A stretch of 64,000 bases of DNA from Halorussus halophilus (lineage in GTDB: Archaea > Halobacteriota > Halobacteria > Halobacteriales > Haladaptataceae). Below the pieces are notes generated by a model. The model was not told where the DNA came from and made no database searches. It saw only the letters and a program-made list of their open reading frames with translations. Position numbers and translations under genes: made by a program. Shown here in pieces: positions 43,210-51,477 of the stretch (position 1 is the first letter of the stretch; each line of letters begins with the position of its first letter). Where the stretch lies: assembly GCF_008831545.1 (NCBI RefSeq), contig NZ_CP044523.1, positions 3,572,253-3,636,252 of the forward strand, written 5' to 3'.

Positions 43210-43302
43210 GTCGATATTGTCGGAACGGGTGGTCTTGTAGCCGGTGGAATTTGAATTGGAAGGCACACGGCTTACCCAACTCCACGGCGTACTTCGTCGA
43301 GC

Positions 43303-43614
43303 ATGACCGACTCAGACGACGGACGAGAGCTAGGCGTGGAACTCGGTGACCTCGAAGACGACCTCGAATCTGCCGACTACCCGATGGACAGCGGGGAACT
43401 GATGGACAAGTACGGCGACCGAGAACTCGACTTGCAGGGTGGTTCCGAGACGCTTCGGGAAGCACTCGCCACCGGTGACGACGAGACCTTCGAGTCCGCA
43501 GACGAAGTCGAACAAGCGATTCTCAACCGAGTGAGTAGCGAGGCCGTCGGTCGCGAGGGCTACAGCGACCGCGGGTCTGACGCGGCGGACGACAACACCG
43601 ACGAGTCGTTCTGA
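43303..43614 (+). CDS. DUF5789 family protein
   Basis: 103 residues, highly acidic. Pattern LGDLEDDLESADYPMDSGELMDKYGDRELDL followed by GGSETLREALA and EVEQAILNRVSSEAVGREGYSDRG matches DUF5789. Small regulatory or structural protein of unknown role, widespread in haloarchaea as I recall. Confidence 0.82.
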   Translation: MTDSDDGRELGVELGDLEDDLESADYPMDSGELMDKYGDRELDLQGGSETLREALATGDDETFESADEVEQAILNRVSSEAVGREGYSDRGSDAADDNTDESF

Positions 43615-43675
43615 GTGTGGGAGCACGTACCCAGAAGGGCGGAAACACGAAGGTACTTCCCTCCGAACTCGGGGT

Positions 43676-44650
43676 ATGGTTCGCATTCTCTCGGAGTCGG
43701 CAGTCCGAGACTGTCTCTCGTTGTCCGAACTCCTGCCGGTCGTCCGCGAAGCGTTCGAAAAGCAGGGTCGCGGCGAAGTCGAGCGTCCCGAGCGACCGCA
43801 CTTCCCGGTCGGTGCTGGACTCGACGACCCGGACCCGAACGGCACGGGTCTCGTAATGGCTGCCTACCTCCACGGTGCGAACTACTACGCGACGAAACTG
43901 GTGGGCGTCTTCGAGGGCAACGCCCAGCGAGGGCTACCGACCGTCAACGCCCAAATCGCGCTGACCACGGCAGACACTGGGCTTCCCGTGGGGTATCTCG
44001 AAGGCACGAGAATCACCAACGCCCGAACTGGTTGTATCGGCGGCTTGGCGGCCACAGAACTCGCGCTCGACGGGCCGGTCACGCTCGCAATTCTTGGCGC
44101 TGGCACGCAGGCCCGCTGGCAGGCCCGAGCGATTGCGGCGGCGACCGAAGTCGAATCGGTACGCGTCTACTCGCCGAGCGATTCGAAGGCGTCTTGCGCC
44201 GCAGACCTCCGTGACGAGGGAATCCAAGCCGAAGCCGTCGATTCTCCAAAAACTGCTGTTTCCGGTGCGACTGTCGTCGTGACTGCAACCACGAGCGAAG
44301 AACCCGTCTTCTCAGGTGCCGACCTCGAACCGGGAACGCTCGTCGTCGCCATCGGAGCCTACACCGCCGAGATGCGCGAACTGGACGCGACGACCTTCGA
44401 CCGGGCGAGTCGAGTCTTCGCCGACGTACCAGAGGAAGTCGCGGAAATCGGCGACGTGCTGGACGCCGACGTGGAAGCCGACGAACTGTTCACCTTTTCG
44501 AGCGCGCTCGAAGGCGAAATCGGTCGGGAGAACGACGACGAAATTCTGGTGGTCGAGAGCGTCGGCTCTGCGGTGTTGGACGCCGCCGTTGCGGAACACG
44601 TCTTCGAGCGCGCGAAAGAAGCGGGAGTCGGGACGGAAGTCGAGTTGTAG
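43676..44650 (+). CDS. Ornithine cyclodeaminase/mu-crystallin family protein
   Basis: 324 residues. Rossmann NAD site LAILGAGTQARWQARAI near residue 137, family motif TRITNARTGCIGGLAA near 110 and GANYYATKLVGVF near 70. Members include ornithine cyclodeaminase, alanine dehydrogenase (archaeal Ala) and ketimine reductase; the exact reaction is unclear. The stop codon adjoins the stop of the convergent MATE gene. Confidence 0.88.
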   Translation: MVRILSESAVRDCLSLSELLPVVREAFEKQGRGEVERPERPHFPVGAGLDDPDPNGTGLVMAAYLHGANYYATKLVGVFEGNAQRGLPTVNAQIALTTADTGLPVGYLEGTRITNARTGCIGGLAATELALDGPVTLAILGAGTQARWQARAIAAATEVESVRVYSPSDSKASCAADLRDEGIQAEAVDSPKTAVSGATVVVTATTSEEPVFSGADLEPGTLVVAIGAYTAEMRELDATTFDRASRVFADVPEEVAEIGDVLDADVEADELFTFSSALEGEIGRENDDEILVVESVGSAVLDAAVAEHVFERAKEAGVGTEVEL

Positions 44651-46138
44651 CTACTTTTCGGTGCCGCCGTCAGCAGAGGTGAGGTCGCCGTCTCCAGAGA
44701 CGTCGGCGTTGGGTCCGACATCGGGAGCGTTAGCCTTTTCGTCGTCTTCGATGACGGTTTGCTTCCACGTGCCGCGGGTGAACCACAGCACCGCGGCGAT
44801 TGCGCCGACGACGTTGCCGAACGCCATGCCCCACCAGATGCCCAGCGGCCCCCAACTCGCGACGAACGCGAGGTAGTAGACCGTCGGCACGCGTCCGAGC
44901 CAGAGCGCGACCATCGAGAACCCGAGCGCGGTCCTCGTGTTGCCAGCGCCACGGTACGCGCCGAGCATCACCTGCAAGACGGCCATGAACGTGAACTCGA
45001 CCGTGCGGATGCGCAAGTACGTCGAACCGTGTTCGACGGTCTGCTTCGCGGCTTGCGTGCCGGTGGCCATGAACACCGAGACGATTGGCTCGGGGAACAG
45101 CGCGGCGACGACTGCGACGCCGAGCATCACGGACGCGCCGGCTTTCGTCGCGAGCCAGACTGCTCGCTCGGCGCGGTCTTCCTTCTGTGCGCCGAGGTTC
45201 TGGCCGACCATCGTGTTCGTGGCCCGCCCGAGTCCCATCGCGGGCAGGAACACGAGCGACGCGAGTCGGTTACCCAGTCCGTACGCGGAGACGACTGGCG
45301 GCGCGAACTGGACGACCATCGCGGTCAGCGTAATCATCGCCAGCGCGCTCATCGACTGTTCGAGCGTCGAGGGGACGCCGATGCGTACGATGTTCCGGAT
45401 GTACTCGAAGTCGGGCACGAGGTCGTCGAAGTTCACCGTCGGTCCGGCGTCGGTGCCGAACAGGATGTAGAATCCGATGAGGCTGGCGACGCCGCGAGAG
45501 AACACGGTGGCGACTGCCGCGCCCTCGATGCCGGTGATGGCTTCCGGGGTCGGACCCAATCCGAAGATGAGTATCGGGTCCAATATCACGTTGAGCGCGA
45601 CGCTGATGGCCATCACGCGCATTGGCGTCTTCGTGTTCCCGTAGCCTCGCATCAGCGACGAGAAGACGAAGAAGCCGAACAGGAACGGCATTCCGAGGAA
45701 GAACACCTCCATGTAGTCGCCCGCCAGCGGGACGATTTGGTCGGTCGTCTCCTGTTGGCTCGGGATGAGTTCGAGCATCGGCGTCGTGGCGAAGAACCCG
45801 AGGATGCCGAGCAATATCGCTAAGATGCTGATGAACACCAGTATCTGCCCGGCGACCTTTCCGGCCGAGCCCTCGCTGTCCGCGCCGGTGTACTGGGCGA
45901 CGAGGATGCTCCCGGCAGTCGTGAACCCGCCCGCGATGGAGATGAGGAGGAAGATGAGCGGGAACGCGAGGCTGATCGCACCGACGGCATCGGCCGAATA
46001 CCGGCCGAGCCAGAACGTGTCCGCGATGTTGTACGTGACTTGTAGCAACTGGATGACCACGATGGGCCACGCGAGCCGGAACATCGGGCGGACGAGACCG
46101 CCCTCTGTGATAGAGTCGTCAGGTGTTGGAGGGTCCAT
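44651..46138 (-). CDS. MATE family efflux transporter, copy 1
   Basis: 495 residues with 12 helices in two six-helix halves. N-terminal ITEGGLVRPMFRLAWPIVVIQLLQVTYNIADTFWLGR is typical, as is GLGRATNTMVGQNLGAQ at the start of the second half. Exports cationic or other compounds with Na+ or H+. It is closely similar along its length to the MATE at 47084-48565, so the pair arose by duplication. The C-terminal 30 residues are acidic and poorly conserved between the two. Confidence 0.93.
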   Translation of the reverse strand: MDPPTPDDSITEGGLVRPMFRLAWPIVVIQLLQVTYNIADTFWLGRYSADAVGAISLAFPLIFLLISIAGGFTTAGSILVAQYTGADSEGSAGKVAGQILVFISILAILLGILGFFATTPMLELIPSQQETTDQIVPLAGDYMEVFFLGMPFLFGFFVFSSLMRGYGNTKTPMRVMAISVALNVILDPILIFGLGPTPEAITGIEGAAVATVFSRGVASLIGFYILFGTDAGPTVNFDDLVPDFEYIRNIVRIGVPSTLEQSMSALAMITLTAMVVQFAPPVVSAYGLGNRLASLVFLPAMGLGRATNTMVGQNLGAQKEDRAERAVWLATKAGASVMLGVAVVAALFPEPIVSVFMATGTQAAKQTVEHGSTYLRIRTVEFTFMAVLQVMLGAYRGAGNTRTALGFSMVALWLGRVPTVYYLAFVASWGPLGIWWGMAFGNVVGAIAAVLWFTRGTWKQTVIEDDEKANAPDVGPNADVSGDGDLTSADGGTEK

Positions 46139-46329
46139 TGTATTTCGAAACGAAAGGGGGTATTTTGAATGTGTGGGTTGGGGGGCAATGCAGAGGCCGC
46201 GCTCAGGAGACGAACGGTCCGTACTACTGTCCTAAATAGCTACCTTGATAAATCATTTTTTCAGACGTGGTATCACGGGGCATGGATTCGGCGGACTAAG
46301 CGTACTCACTTCGTTGCGTGCGACTTGCA

Positions 46330-46422
46330 GGGTTCAAATCCCACTCGGGACGTAGTTTGACGCTCACGTTCGAGACGAACACACGTTTCGCGGTGTTCGT
46401 CGAATTGTTTGCGTCAAAACTA
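46330..46422 (+). repeat. Inverted T-arm copy and hairpin behind tRNA-Arg(CCG)
   Basis: GGGTTCAAATCCCAC (46330-46344) is the sense T-arm sequence of the adjacent tRNA-Arg, but on the opposite strand and followed by TCGGGACG, like a tRNA 3' end. Between it and the tRNA lies a long imperfect hairpin (GTTTGACGC/GCGTCAAAAC; CGAACAC/GTGTTCG). The upstream 46139-46329 has MATE promoter sequence only. Confidence 0.6.
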
Positions 46423-46423
46423 G

Positions 46424-46496
46424 CGGGCGACGTGGGATTTGAACCCACGACCTTTTGGTCCGGAACCAAACGTTCTGTCCGCTGAACTAGCCGCCC
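46424..46496 (-). tRNA. tRNA-Arg (anticodon CCG)
   Basis: Full cloverleaf, 73 nt: acceptor GGGCGGC/GTCGCCC with one G-T pair, D arm GTTC...GAAC, anticodon stem TTTGG/CCAAA with loop TTCCGGA (anticodon CCG, reading CGG), T arm GTGGG-TTCAAAT-CCCAC, discriminator G. CCA is not encoded and is added by the CCA transferase found at 61226-62587. Confidence 0.95.
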
Positions 46497-46629
46497 TCGT
46501 CAATTACTACCACAGCACTAATCTTAACGATTCGGAAAGACCCACATTTCGCACTCCCGGTCACGGGGACCCTGCGTAGGCAACGAGTCGGCTTAAGGAA
46601 CCAGCGCAAGTCCATCCGATGGGTTTCCA

Positions 46630-47081
46630 ATGACTGTACGCACTCTCGAAGGATACTCGACGCGCTCGAAGAACTCGAATCGCAGGTCGAGCACGAAGAA
46701 ATCAAACAGGCGTTCCGCGACCACCGCGAGGAGACGCAGGGTCACATCGACCGCCTCGAATCGGTGTTCGACAGACTCAGCGAACCGGCCGAAGAGGAAG
46801 AGTGTGAGGCGATTCAGGGCATCATCACCGAGCAGGAACACTTCGCCGAGGAGGAGGACCCCGACCAGGCAGTCCTCGACGTGTTCAACCTCACGTCGGC
46901 ACAGAAGGTCGAACACTACGAGATAGCCGCCTACGGGAGCCTCGCGATGCTGGCCGACCGTCTCGGAATGGAGGAGGCTGGCGACATCCTGCACGAGAAC
47001 TTGGAGGAAGAACAGGCAACGCTGGAGAAACTGAAGGACCTCGCCGGTGAGTACGACTACCAGCAGATAACGGCCGACTGA
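46630..47081 (+). pseudogene. DUF892/ferritin-like (YciE/YciF-type) pseudogene
   Basis: The true start MTVRTLE (46630-46650) is followed two bases out of frame by ILDALEELESQVEHEEIKQ from 46653 onward; in intact relatives about 15 residues (typically an HELQDIYYAEQQ-like helix with iron ligands) lie between. So a deletion has removed the first helix and shifted the frame. The rest (EEETQGHIDRLESVF, FNLTSAQKVEHYEIAAYGSLAMLADRLG) is a normal ferritin-like fold and its reading frame stays open to 47081, with the first usable start only a GTG near 46764. Located between the two MATE copies. Confidence 0.75.
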
Positions 47082-47083
47082 GG

Positions 47084-48565
47084 TCACTTGTTGTGGTCGG
47101 TCACTTCGCCGCCGTCTACTCCGACGGCGACCTCTTTCGGGTTTGCAGCGGCTTCTTCGGCGTCCACTGCGGGTTCCTCGGAGTGGATAACTGCGCGTTT
47201 CCAAGTGCCGCGAGTGAACCAGAGGCCAGCGGCAATCGCACCGACGACGTGTCCGGCCGCGACGCCGACCCAGATACCGGTCGCGCCGAGACTCGTCTGG
47301 AACGCGAGGTAGTAGACCACCGGCACCCGAACCAGCCAGAGCGTCACCATCGAGAAGACGAGGGCGGTCTTGGTGTTGCCCGCGCCGCGGTACGCGCCGA
47401 GAATCACCTGAAAGAGACCGATGAAGGCGAATTCGACCGTTCGAATCGTGAGGTACTCCGTCGCGTACTCGATGGTTCGGTCTGCTTCTGCGGTGCCGGT
47501 GGCCATGAACAGCGAGACGATTGGTTCGGGGAACAGCGCGGCGAGGATGGCTAGGACGAACATGACGCCTGCCCCGACTTTCGCTGCCAGTTTCACGGCC
47601 TGTTCGGCGCGGTCGGCGCGTCCGGCACCGAGGTTCTGGCCGACCATCGTGTTCGTCGCTCGCCCGAGTCCGACCGCAGGCAAGAAGACGAGCGAGATGA
47701 GTCGGTTGCCGAGTCCGTAGGCCGCGATGACCGCCGGTTCGAAGGTGACTATCATCACCGTCAGCGTGACCATCGCCAGTGCGCCCGCCGACTGCTCCAG
47801 TGCAGAGGGAACGCCGATGCGGACGATGTCTCGGATGTAGCTCGTGTCCGGTCGGAGGTGGTCCAGACGTACGCTCGGTCCCAAGTCCGTCCCGAACAGG
47901 ACGTACAAGCCAGCGACGCCCGCGAGCGAGCGTGCGACGACCGTCGCCCACGCGGCCCCCTCGATACCGAGTTCGGGGACCGGTCCGACGCCGAAGACGA
48001 GTACCGGGTCCAAGACCACGTTGAGTAGGACGCTGACTGCCATGACTAGCATCGGCGTTCGAGTGTTACCGTACCCGCGCAGGAGACTGGAGAACGCGAG
48101 GAAGGCGAACATCAACGGTTGGCCGAGGAAGAACACTCGCATGTACTGCTCGGCTAGCGGAACGACTTGCGCGGCGGTCGCGGCGTCGCTCGGGAAAAGG
48201 CTAAGCAGGGGTCCCGAACCGAAGTGACCGACGACGGTCAGCACCGCACCGATTGCGACGACGAACCAGAGCGTCTGGCCTGCGACTTTCCCCGACGAGC
48301 GCTCGCTGTCTGCACCGGTGTACTGCGCGACGAGGGTACTTCCGGCGACGTTGAATCCGCCGCCGAACGCGATGAGGAAGAAGATTATCGGAAACGAGAG
48401 GCTAATCGCACCGACTGCGTCCGCGGAGTATCGACCGAGCCAGAACGCGTCAGCGACGTTGTAGGCGACTTGGAGGAGTTGGGTGACGACTATCGGCCAT
48501 GCGAGGTGGAAGAGTGGTTTGCTCAACCCCCCTTCGGTAATGTCAGCAGACTCCGTGGACGACAC
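47084..48565 (-). CDS. MATE family efflux transporter, copy 2
   Basis: 493 residues; same architecture as the copy at 44651-46138, sharing ITEGGL..P.F.LAWPIVV.QLLQV.YN.AD.FWLGRYSADAVGAISL and the VGLGRATNTMVGQNLGAG segment. The start is GTG (M-S-S-T-E-S). The copies differ mostly in loops and the C-terminal tail. Substrate unknown. Stops three bp from the DUF892 pseudogene on the opposite strand. Confidence 0.93.
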   Translation of the reverse strand: MSSTESADITEGGLSKPLFHLAWPIVVTQLLQVAYNVADAFWLGRYSADAVGAISLSFPIIFFLIAFGGGFNVAGSTLVAQYTGADSERSSGKVAGQTLWFVVAIGAVLTVVGHFGSGPLLSLFPSDAATAAQVVPLAEQYMRVFFLGQPLMFAFLAFSSLLRGYGNTRTPMLVMAVSVLLNVVLDPVLVFGVGPVPELGIEGAAWATVVARSLAGVAGLYVLFGTDLGPSVRLDHLRPDTSYIRDIVRIGVPSALEQSAGALAMVTLTVMIVTFEPAVIAAYGLGNRLISLVFLPAVGLGRATNTMVGQNLGAGRADRAEQAVKLAAKVGAGVMFVLAILAALFPEPIVSLFMATGTAEADRTIEYATEYLTIRTVEFAFIGLFQVILGAYRGAGNTKTALVFSMVTLWLVRVPVVYYLAFQTSLGATGIWVGVAAGHVVGAIAAGLWFTRGTWKRAVIHSEEPAVDAEEAAANPKEVAVGVDGGEVTDHNK

Positions 48566-48635
48566 TATTCTGTTGAAGAACTGCTCCTAATTTCAATGTT
48601 TTGACTTAAAGTTGCGAGAGCGAGGAGGAAAATTA

Positions 48636-49214
48636 TCAGGGCGTCTCGTTGGTCTCCAACGAGAGGTCTGCAGTCGGGTACGCCGTACACGTGAGGACGT
48701 ATCCCTTCTCGACCTCGTCGTCGCCCAGCGTCTCGTTGTTGCTGTGCTGAACGTACTCGTGAGCGTCACCGTTGGTGACCTTGCCACCGCAGGAGAGACA
48801 CTGTCCCTGTCGGCAGGCGTAAGGCAGGTCCCAGCCCTCGTCTTCGCCCGCGTCGAGCAGCGTCTCGTTGTTGGCGACTTCGATAGTCGAACCTTCGTTG
48901 ACGTACTCGACTTCGAAGTACTCGACTTCGTCCTCGGGAATCGAGGCCGGGTCGAAGCCTTCCTCTTCCTCTTCGTCGCCTGCGAGTTCGCCTTCGGCAC
49001 CGGCGCCACCGACCGCGGCCGCACCGCCACCGCCGCCGATGGAGCGGTTCATCGGTTCGGGGAAGTCCGTCTCGGCGACGGTCTCCGCGCGACGTTCGAG
49101 AACCTCTTGGGAAATATCGTCGGACGGGTTCCACCCGGCACCCTTCGAGTAGTGAAGGGCAACCGCGATGGCCACGAGCGTTAGCCCGAGTCCCAGACCC
49201 AGTGTATCGACCAT
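48636..49214 (-). CDS. Membrane-anchored [2Fe-2S] ferredoxin
   Basis: 192 residues. One N-terminal helix (about 3-22, LGLGLGLTLVAIAVALHY), a Gly/Ala linker (GGGGAAAVGGAGAEG), an acidic stretch, then a plant-type ferredoxin domain with DLPYACRQGQCLSCGGKV (C-x4-C-x2-C) and the fourth Cys in GYVLTCTAYP. Electron carrier held at the membrane; which dehydrogenase it serves is unknown. Haloarchaeal soluble ferredoxins lack this anchor, so this is a separate paralogue. Confidence 0.88.
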   Translation of the reverse strand: MVDTLGLGLGLTLVAIAVALHYSKGAGWNPSDDISQEVLERRAETVAETDFPEPMNRSIGGGGGAAAVGGAGAEGELAGDEEEEEGFDPASIPEDEVEYFEVEYVNEGSTIEVANNETLLDAGEDEGWDLPYACRQGQCLSCGGKVTNGDAHEYVQHSNNETLGDDEVEKGYVLTCTAYPTADLSLETNETP

Positions 49215-49343
49215 GCGCGAGGCTACGGAAGCGTGGTTTAACAGCATTGTGATTGCTAGCGGGGACTAGCGGGGTGGTGGTTTGGTGTCGATGGAGACAG
49301 AAACATTGACGATGAAACTGAAAATACGAGAATCAGCAGTCCC

Positions 49344-49432
49344 CAGAAAGCCCCCGGACGCTCGCGGTCGCTCAGCATCGAGGCGCGCGCTGCGCGCCTC
49401 GCACCTGGCCCCTTTCAGTCCCGCCCTGTGGT
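49344..49432 (+). repeat. Family C intergenic repeat, copy 2
   Basis: AGAAAGCCCCCGGACGCTCG at the head, GCGGTCGCTCAGCATCG, a hairpin GAGGCGCGCG/CGCGCGCCTC-like, and CCCTTTCAGTCCCGCCCTGT at the tail. Shares head, centre word and tail with copy 1 at 30786-30914. Confidence 0.7.
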
Positions 49433-49493
49433 TTGTGTCACCGGACGCTTCTGGGCCAGGATTCACCGGCTATCGTGGTGTTGACTGTTCCAT

Positions 49494-49718
49494 CCGGCGC
49501 GCGCTGGTGCGGTCTGCGTGAACGATGTGAACGCAGGCTCGACGGACGCGGGTTGTCCGTCGGTGCCTCGTGTCGCACCGAACCCGTGCGAGGGACGAGC
49601 AACGAGCGCGGACGACGCGCGATAGCGTGTCGTCCGGAACCGAGTCGCGCAGTCGGGTGGGGTGGCGTGTGGCTGTCGCGGAGTGGTGCGGTCTTCTCGG
49701 TATCGGGAGTAGCTAGCT
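49494..49718 (+). repeat. Family A structured repeat, copy A6
   Basis: The longest copy: CCGGCGCGCGCTG, an enlarged first hairpin region that includes CGACGGAC/GTCCGTCG, CGTGCGAGGGACGAGCAACG, hairpin 2 (GGACGACGC/GCGTGTCGTCC with one G-T pair), GAGTCGCGCAGTCGGGTGGG, GCGTGTGGCTGTCGCGG and GGTATCGGGAGTAGCTAGCT. Together with family C copy 2 it fills the 612-bp gap 49215-49827 between divergent genes. Confidence 0.85.
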
Positions 49719-49827
49719 CCGACTCTACTGTCTCTTCTTTACTAGCCCTGTCTCAGCGATGATTCGAGTCGCATCAAAACCTACCTTCGAGGTACACACT
49801 TTTCGCATCACGCATCCACGACCAACC

Positions 49828-50445
49828 ATGACCACCGAAATCACGATACTAATCTACCAAGGCTTCGACGAACTCGATGCCGTCGCGCCGTACGAGGTCT
49901 TCGACACTGCCGCGACTCACGGCGGCGACCTCGAAGTCTCGCTCCGAACCCTCGACCCGACCGACCGAATCACGGCCAGCCACGGCCTCCGAATCGAACC
50001 CGACGGCGTCCTCAGAGACACCGACCCCGACATCGTCGTGGTCCCCGGCGGCGGCTGGAACGACCGGGCACCCGAGAGCGCGTGGGCCGAGGCCGAGAAG
50101 GGCGACGTTCCGGACGCACTCGCCGAACTGCACCAGCGAGGAGCGACGCTCGCCGCCGTCTGCACCGGCGGGATGTTGCTCGCCGAGGCTGGCGTCCTCG
50201 ACGGCCGACCGGCGGTCACGCACGCGAGCGCGCTGGACGACCTACGAGAAACTGACGCCGAAGTCGTAGACGCACGGGTCGTAGATAACGACGACATACT
50301 CACCGCGGGCGGCGTGACTTCCGGACTGGACCTCGCGCTCCACCTCGTGGCACGACGTTGCGGCGAAGAGGTGGCAGAACAGGTCGCGACGACAATTGAG
50401 TACGAGCCAACTGACGAGGTGTACCGGAGCGACCGAGCTGAGTAG
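49828..50445 (+). CDS. DJ-1/PfpI family protein
   Basis: 205 residues; class I glutamine amidotransferase-like fold. Nucleophile elbow LAAVCTGGMLLAEAG (Cys near 112), EVFDTAA early and HASALDDLRE later. Resembles the isonitrile hydratase/DJ-1 transcriptional-regulator core rather than PfpI protease. A stress or small-molecule hydratase role is possible; function not assigned. Start MTTEITILIYQGF at 49828. Stop codon directly abuts the convergent ATP-grasp-like gene. Confidence 0.87.
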   Translation: MTTEITILIYQGFDELDAVAPYEVFDTAATHGGDLEVSLRTLDPTDRITASHGLRIEPDGVLRDTDPDIVVVPGGGWNDRAPESAWAEAEKGDVPDALAELHQRGATLAAVCTGGMLLAEAGVLDGRPAVTHASALDDLRETDAEVVDARVVDNDDILTAGGVTSGLDLALHLVARRCGEEVAEQVATTIEYEPTDEVYRSDRAE

Positions 50446-51246
50446 TCACCACCAGCGACCGTCCGGCCCCGACGATTCGTCGGGTCGCACGTCCCACAGC
50501 GCGGCCGAGTGCATCTCGACCGGACTCCACGGTTCGTTGTCTCCCTGTCCGCACGTGTTCCAGTACCGCTCCTCTGCGCGATTCCAGTAGACGCCGTTGA
50601 AGTTGAACTCCGTGCAGTACCACTCGCCCCGTGCATCGAGAGCGAAATCGACGCCCCACGTCGATTCCTCGAACTCTGCGGCGATTCGTTCGGCGTATTC
50701 TCTTGGCGTCTCGAACTCCACAGCGTCGAGAACCGATTCGAGATACTCGTAGTGACCGTCACAGACCATCTCGAACGGGTCGGGGTCGTGCGGCGTCTGG
50801 CCGACGACTTCCCCATTGTCTACGAAGAACCGAATCGACGGGTGGTGCGAGTGATTCGGAAACGGACAGAAGTCGAGGTCCAACCACTCCCGGACGACGA
50901 GGCCGCCGCCGTGGGGCCACCACTGCTGGTCGTTCTGGTTGAGGAGCGACTGGACCGTCTCGTCTACTGCGTCGGCGTCGCGCCGATGAATAAACGACCC
51001 TTCCCGCAGGCGAACGGTGGCGGCCTTCCGCTGGGTGCGAACGAACGCTCGGTCGTAGTCGTTGTTAGCCATGAAATCGAGAATCGCGCCGGTGTCCCAA
51101 TCGTAGCCCTCCGCTGTCTCTTCGAGCGTGACGAACGCCGTGTTCGGAACTGGCACGTCGAGCGATTGGAGTCTGTCCCAGTAGTAGCTCATTCGCCCGC
51201 GTTCGTCCTCGAAGTTGACGAAGAACAGCGAGATAGAGGAGGGCAT
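50446..51246 (-). CDS. Orphan ATP-grasp-like protein
   Basis: 266 residues, not assigned to a named family. The segment WGVDFALDARGEWYCTEFN (about 205-223) has the D...G...E-x-N pattern of the ATP-grasp metal site, and earlier RAFVRTQRKAATVRLREGSF resembles the ATP-grasp lysine strand region. Rich in Trp (WWPHGG, VREWLDLDF). If ATP-grasp, it would ligate a carboxylate to an amine or thiol. Sequence visible here cannot prove activity. Confidence 0.65.
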   Translation of the reverse strand: MPSSISLFFVNFEDERGRMSYYWDRLQSLDVPVPNTAFVTLEETAEGYDWDTGAILDFMANNDYDRAFVRTQRKAATVRLREGSFIHRRDADAVDETVQSLLNQNDQQWWPHGGGLVVREWLDLDFCPFPNHSHHPSIRFFVDNGEVVGQTPHDPDPFEMVCDGHYEYLESVLDAVEFETPREYAERIAAEFEESTWGVDFALDARGEWYCTEFNFNGVYWNRAEERYWNTCGQGDNEPWSPVEMHSAALWDVRPDESSGPDGRWW

Positions 51247-51382
51247 CGTACCGAGACGAACGTCTCGCCTCGCTATCAAGCCTGCGGCGGTGTGTGAAGG
51301 GGTCTCCCGCCTGTAACTCCGTACAAGCTCGTCTGCAACCCCACGCACACTCGCGTCGCTCGACCAAACTCCTTCGTAACTA

Positions 51383-51399
51383 ACTCATAAGTTATGAGT
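51383..51399. promoter_or_regulatory. Perfect palindrome upstream of the DoxX gene
   Basis: ACTCATAA-G-TTATGAGT, 8-bp arms with one central base, 26 bp before the DoxX TATA box. The AT-rich sequence stands out against the GC-rich surroundings and looks like the binding site of a dimeric helix-turn-helix regulator. Confidence 0.6.
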
Positions 51400-51424
51400 G
51401 GCCATGATATTACCTGTATCAGTA

Positions 51425-51434
51425 ATTATATATG
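51425..51434 (+). promoter_or_regulatory. DoxX TATA box
   Basis: AATTATATATGG, centred about 25 bp before a predicted start near 51455. The leader then contains GTAGGAG...CTCCTGC, a possible hairpin that also holds the GGAG ribosome-binding word, before the ATG at 51478. Confidence 0.65.
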
Positions 51435-51477
51435 GTTATAGCGCCTCTGTAGGAGTAGGAGTTCTTCTCCTGCTATC

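Noticed and set aside
46260..46352. A complete tRNA gene on the plus strand ending TTCAAATCCCACTCGGGACG
   Set aside because: Only the T-loop and a GGG/CCC core pair; no acceptor partner, D arm or anticodon stem can be drawn.
50509..51297. 262-codon plus-strand ORF opposite the ATP-grasp-like gene
   Set aside because: Composition and codon pattern are those of an antisense frame; the minus-strand protein has the acidic haloarchaeal profile.
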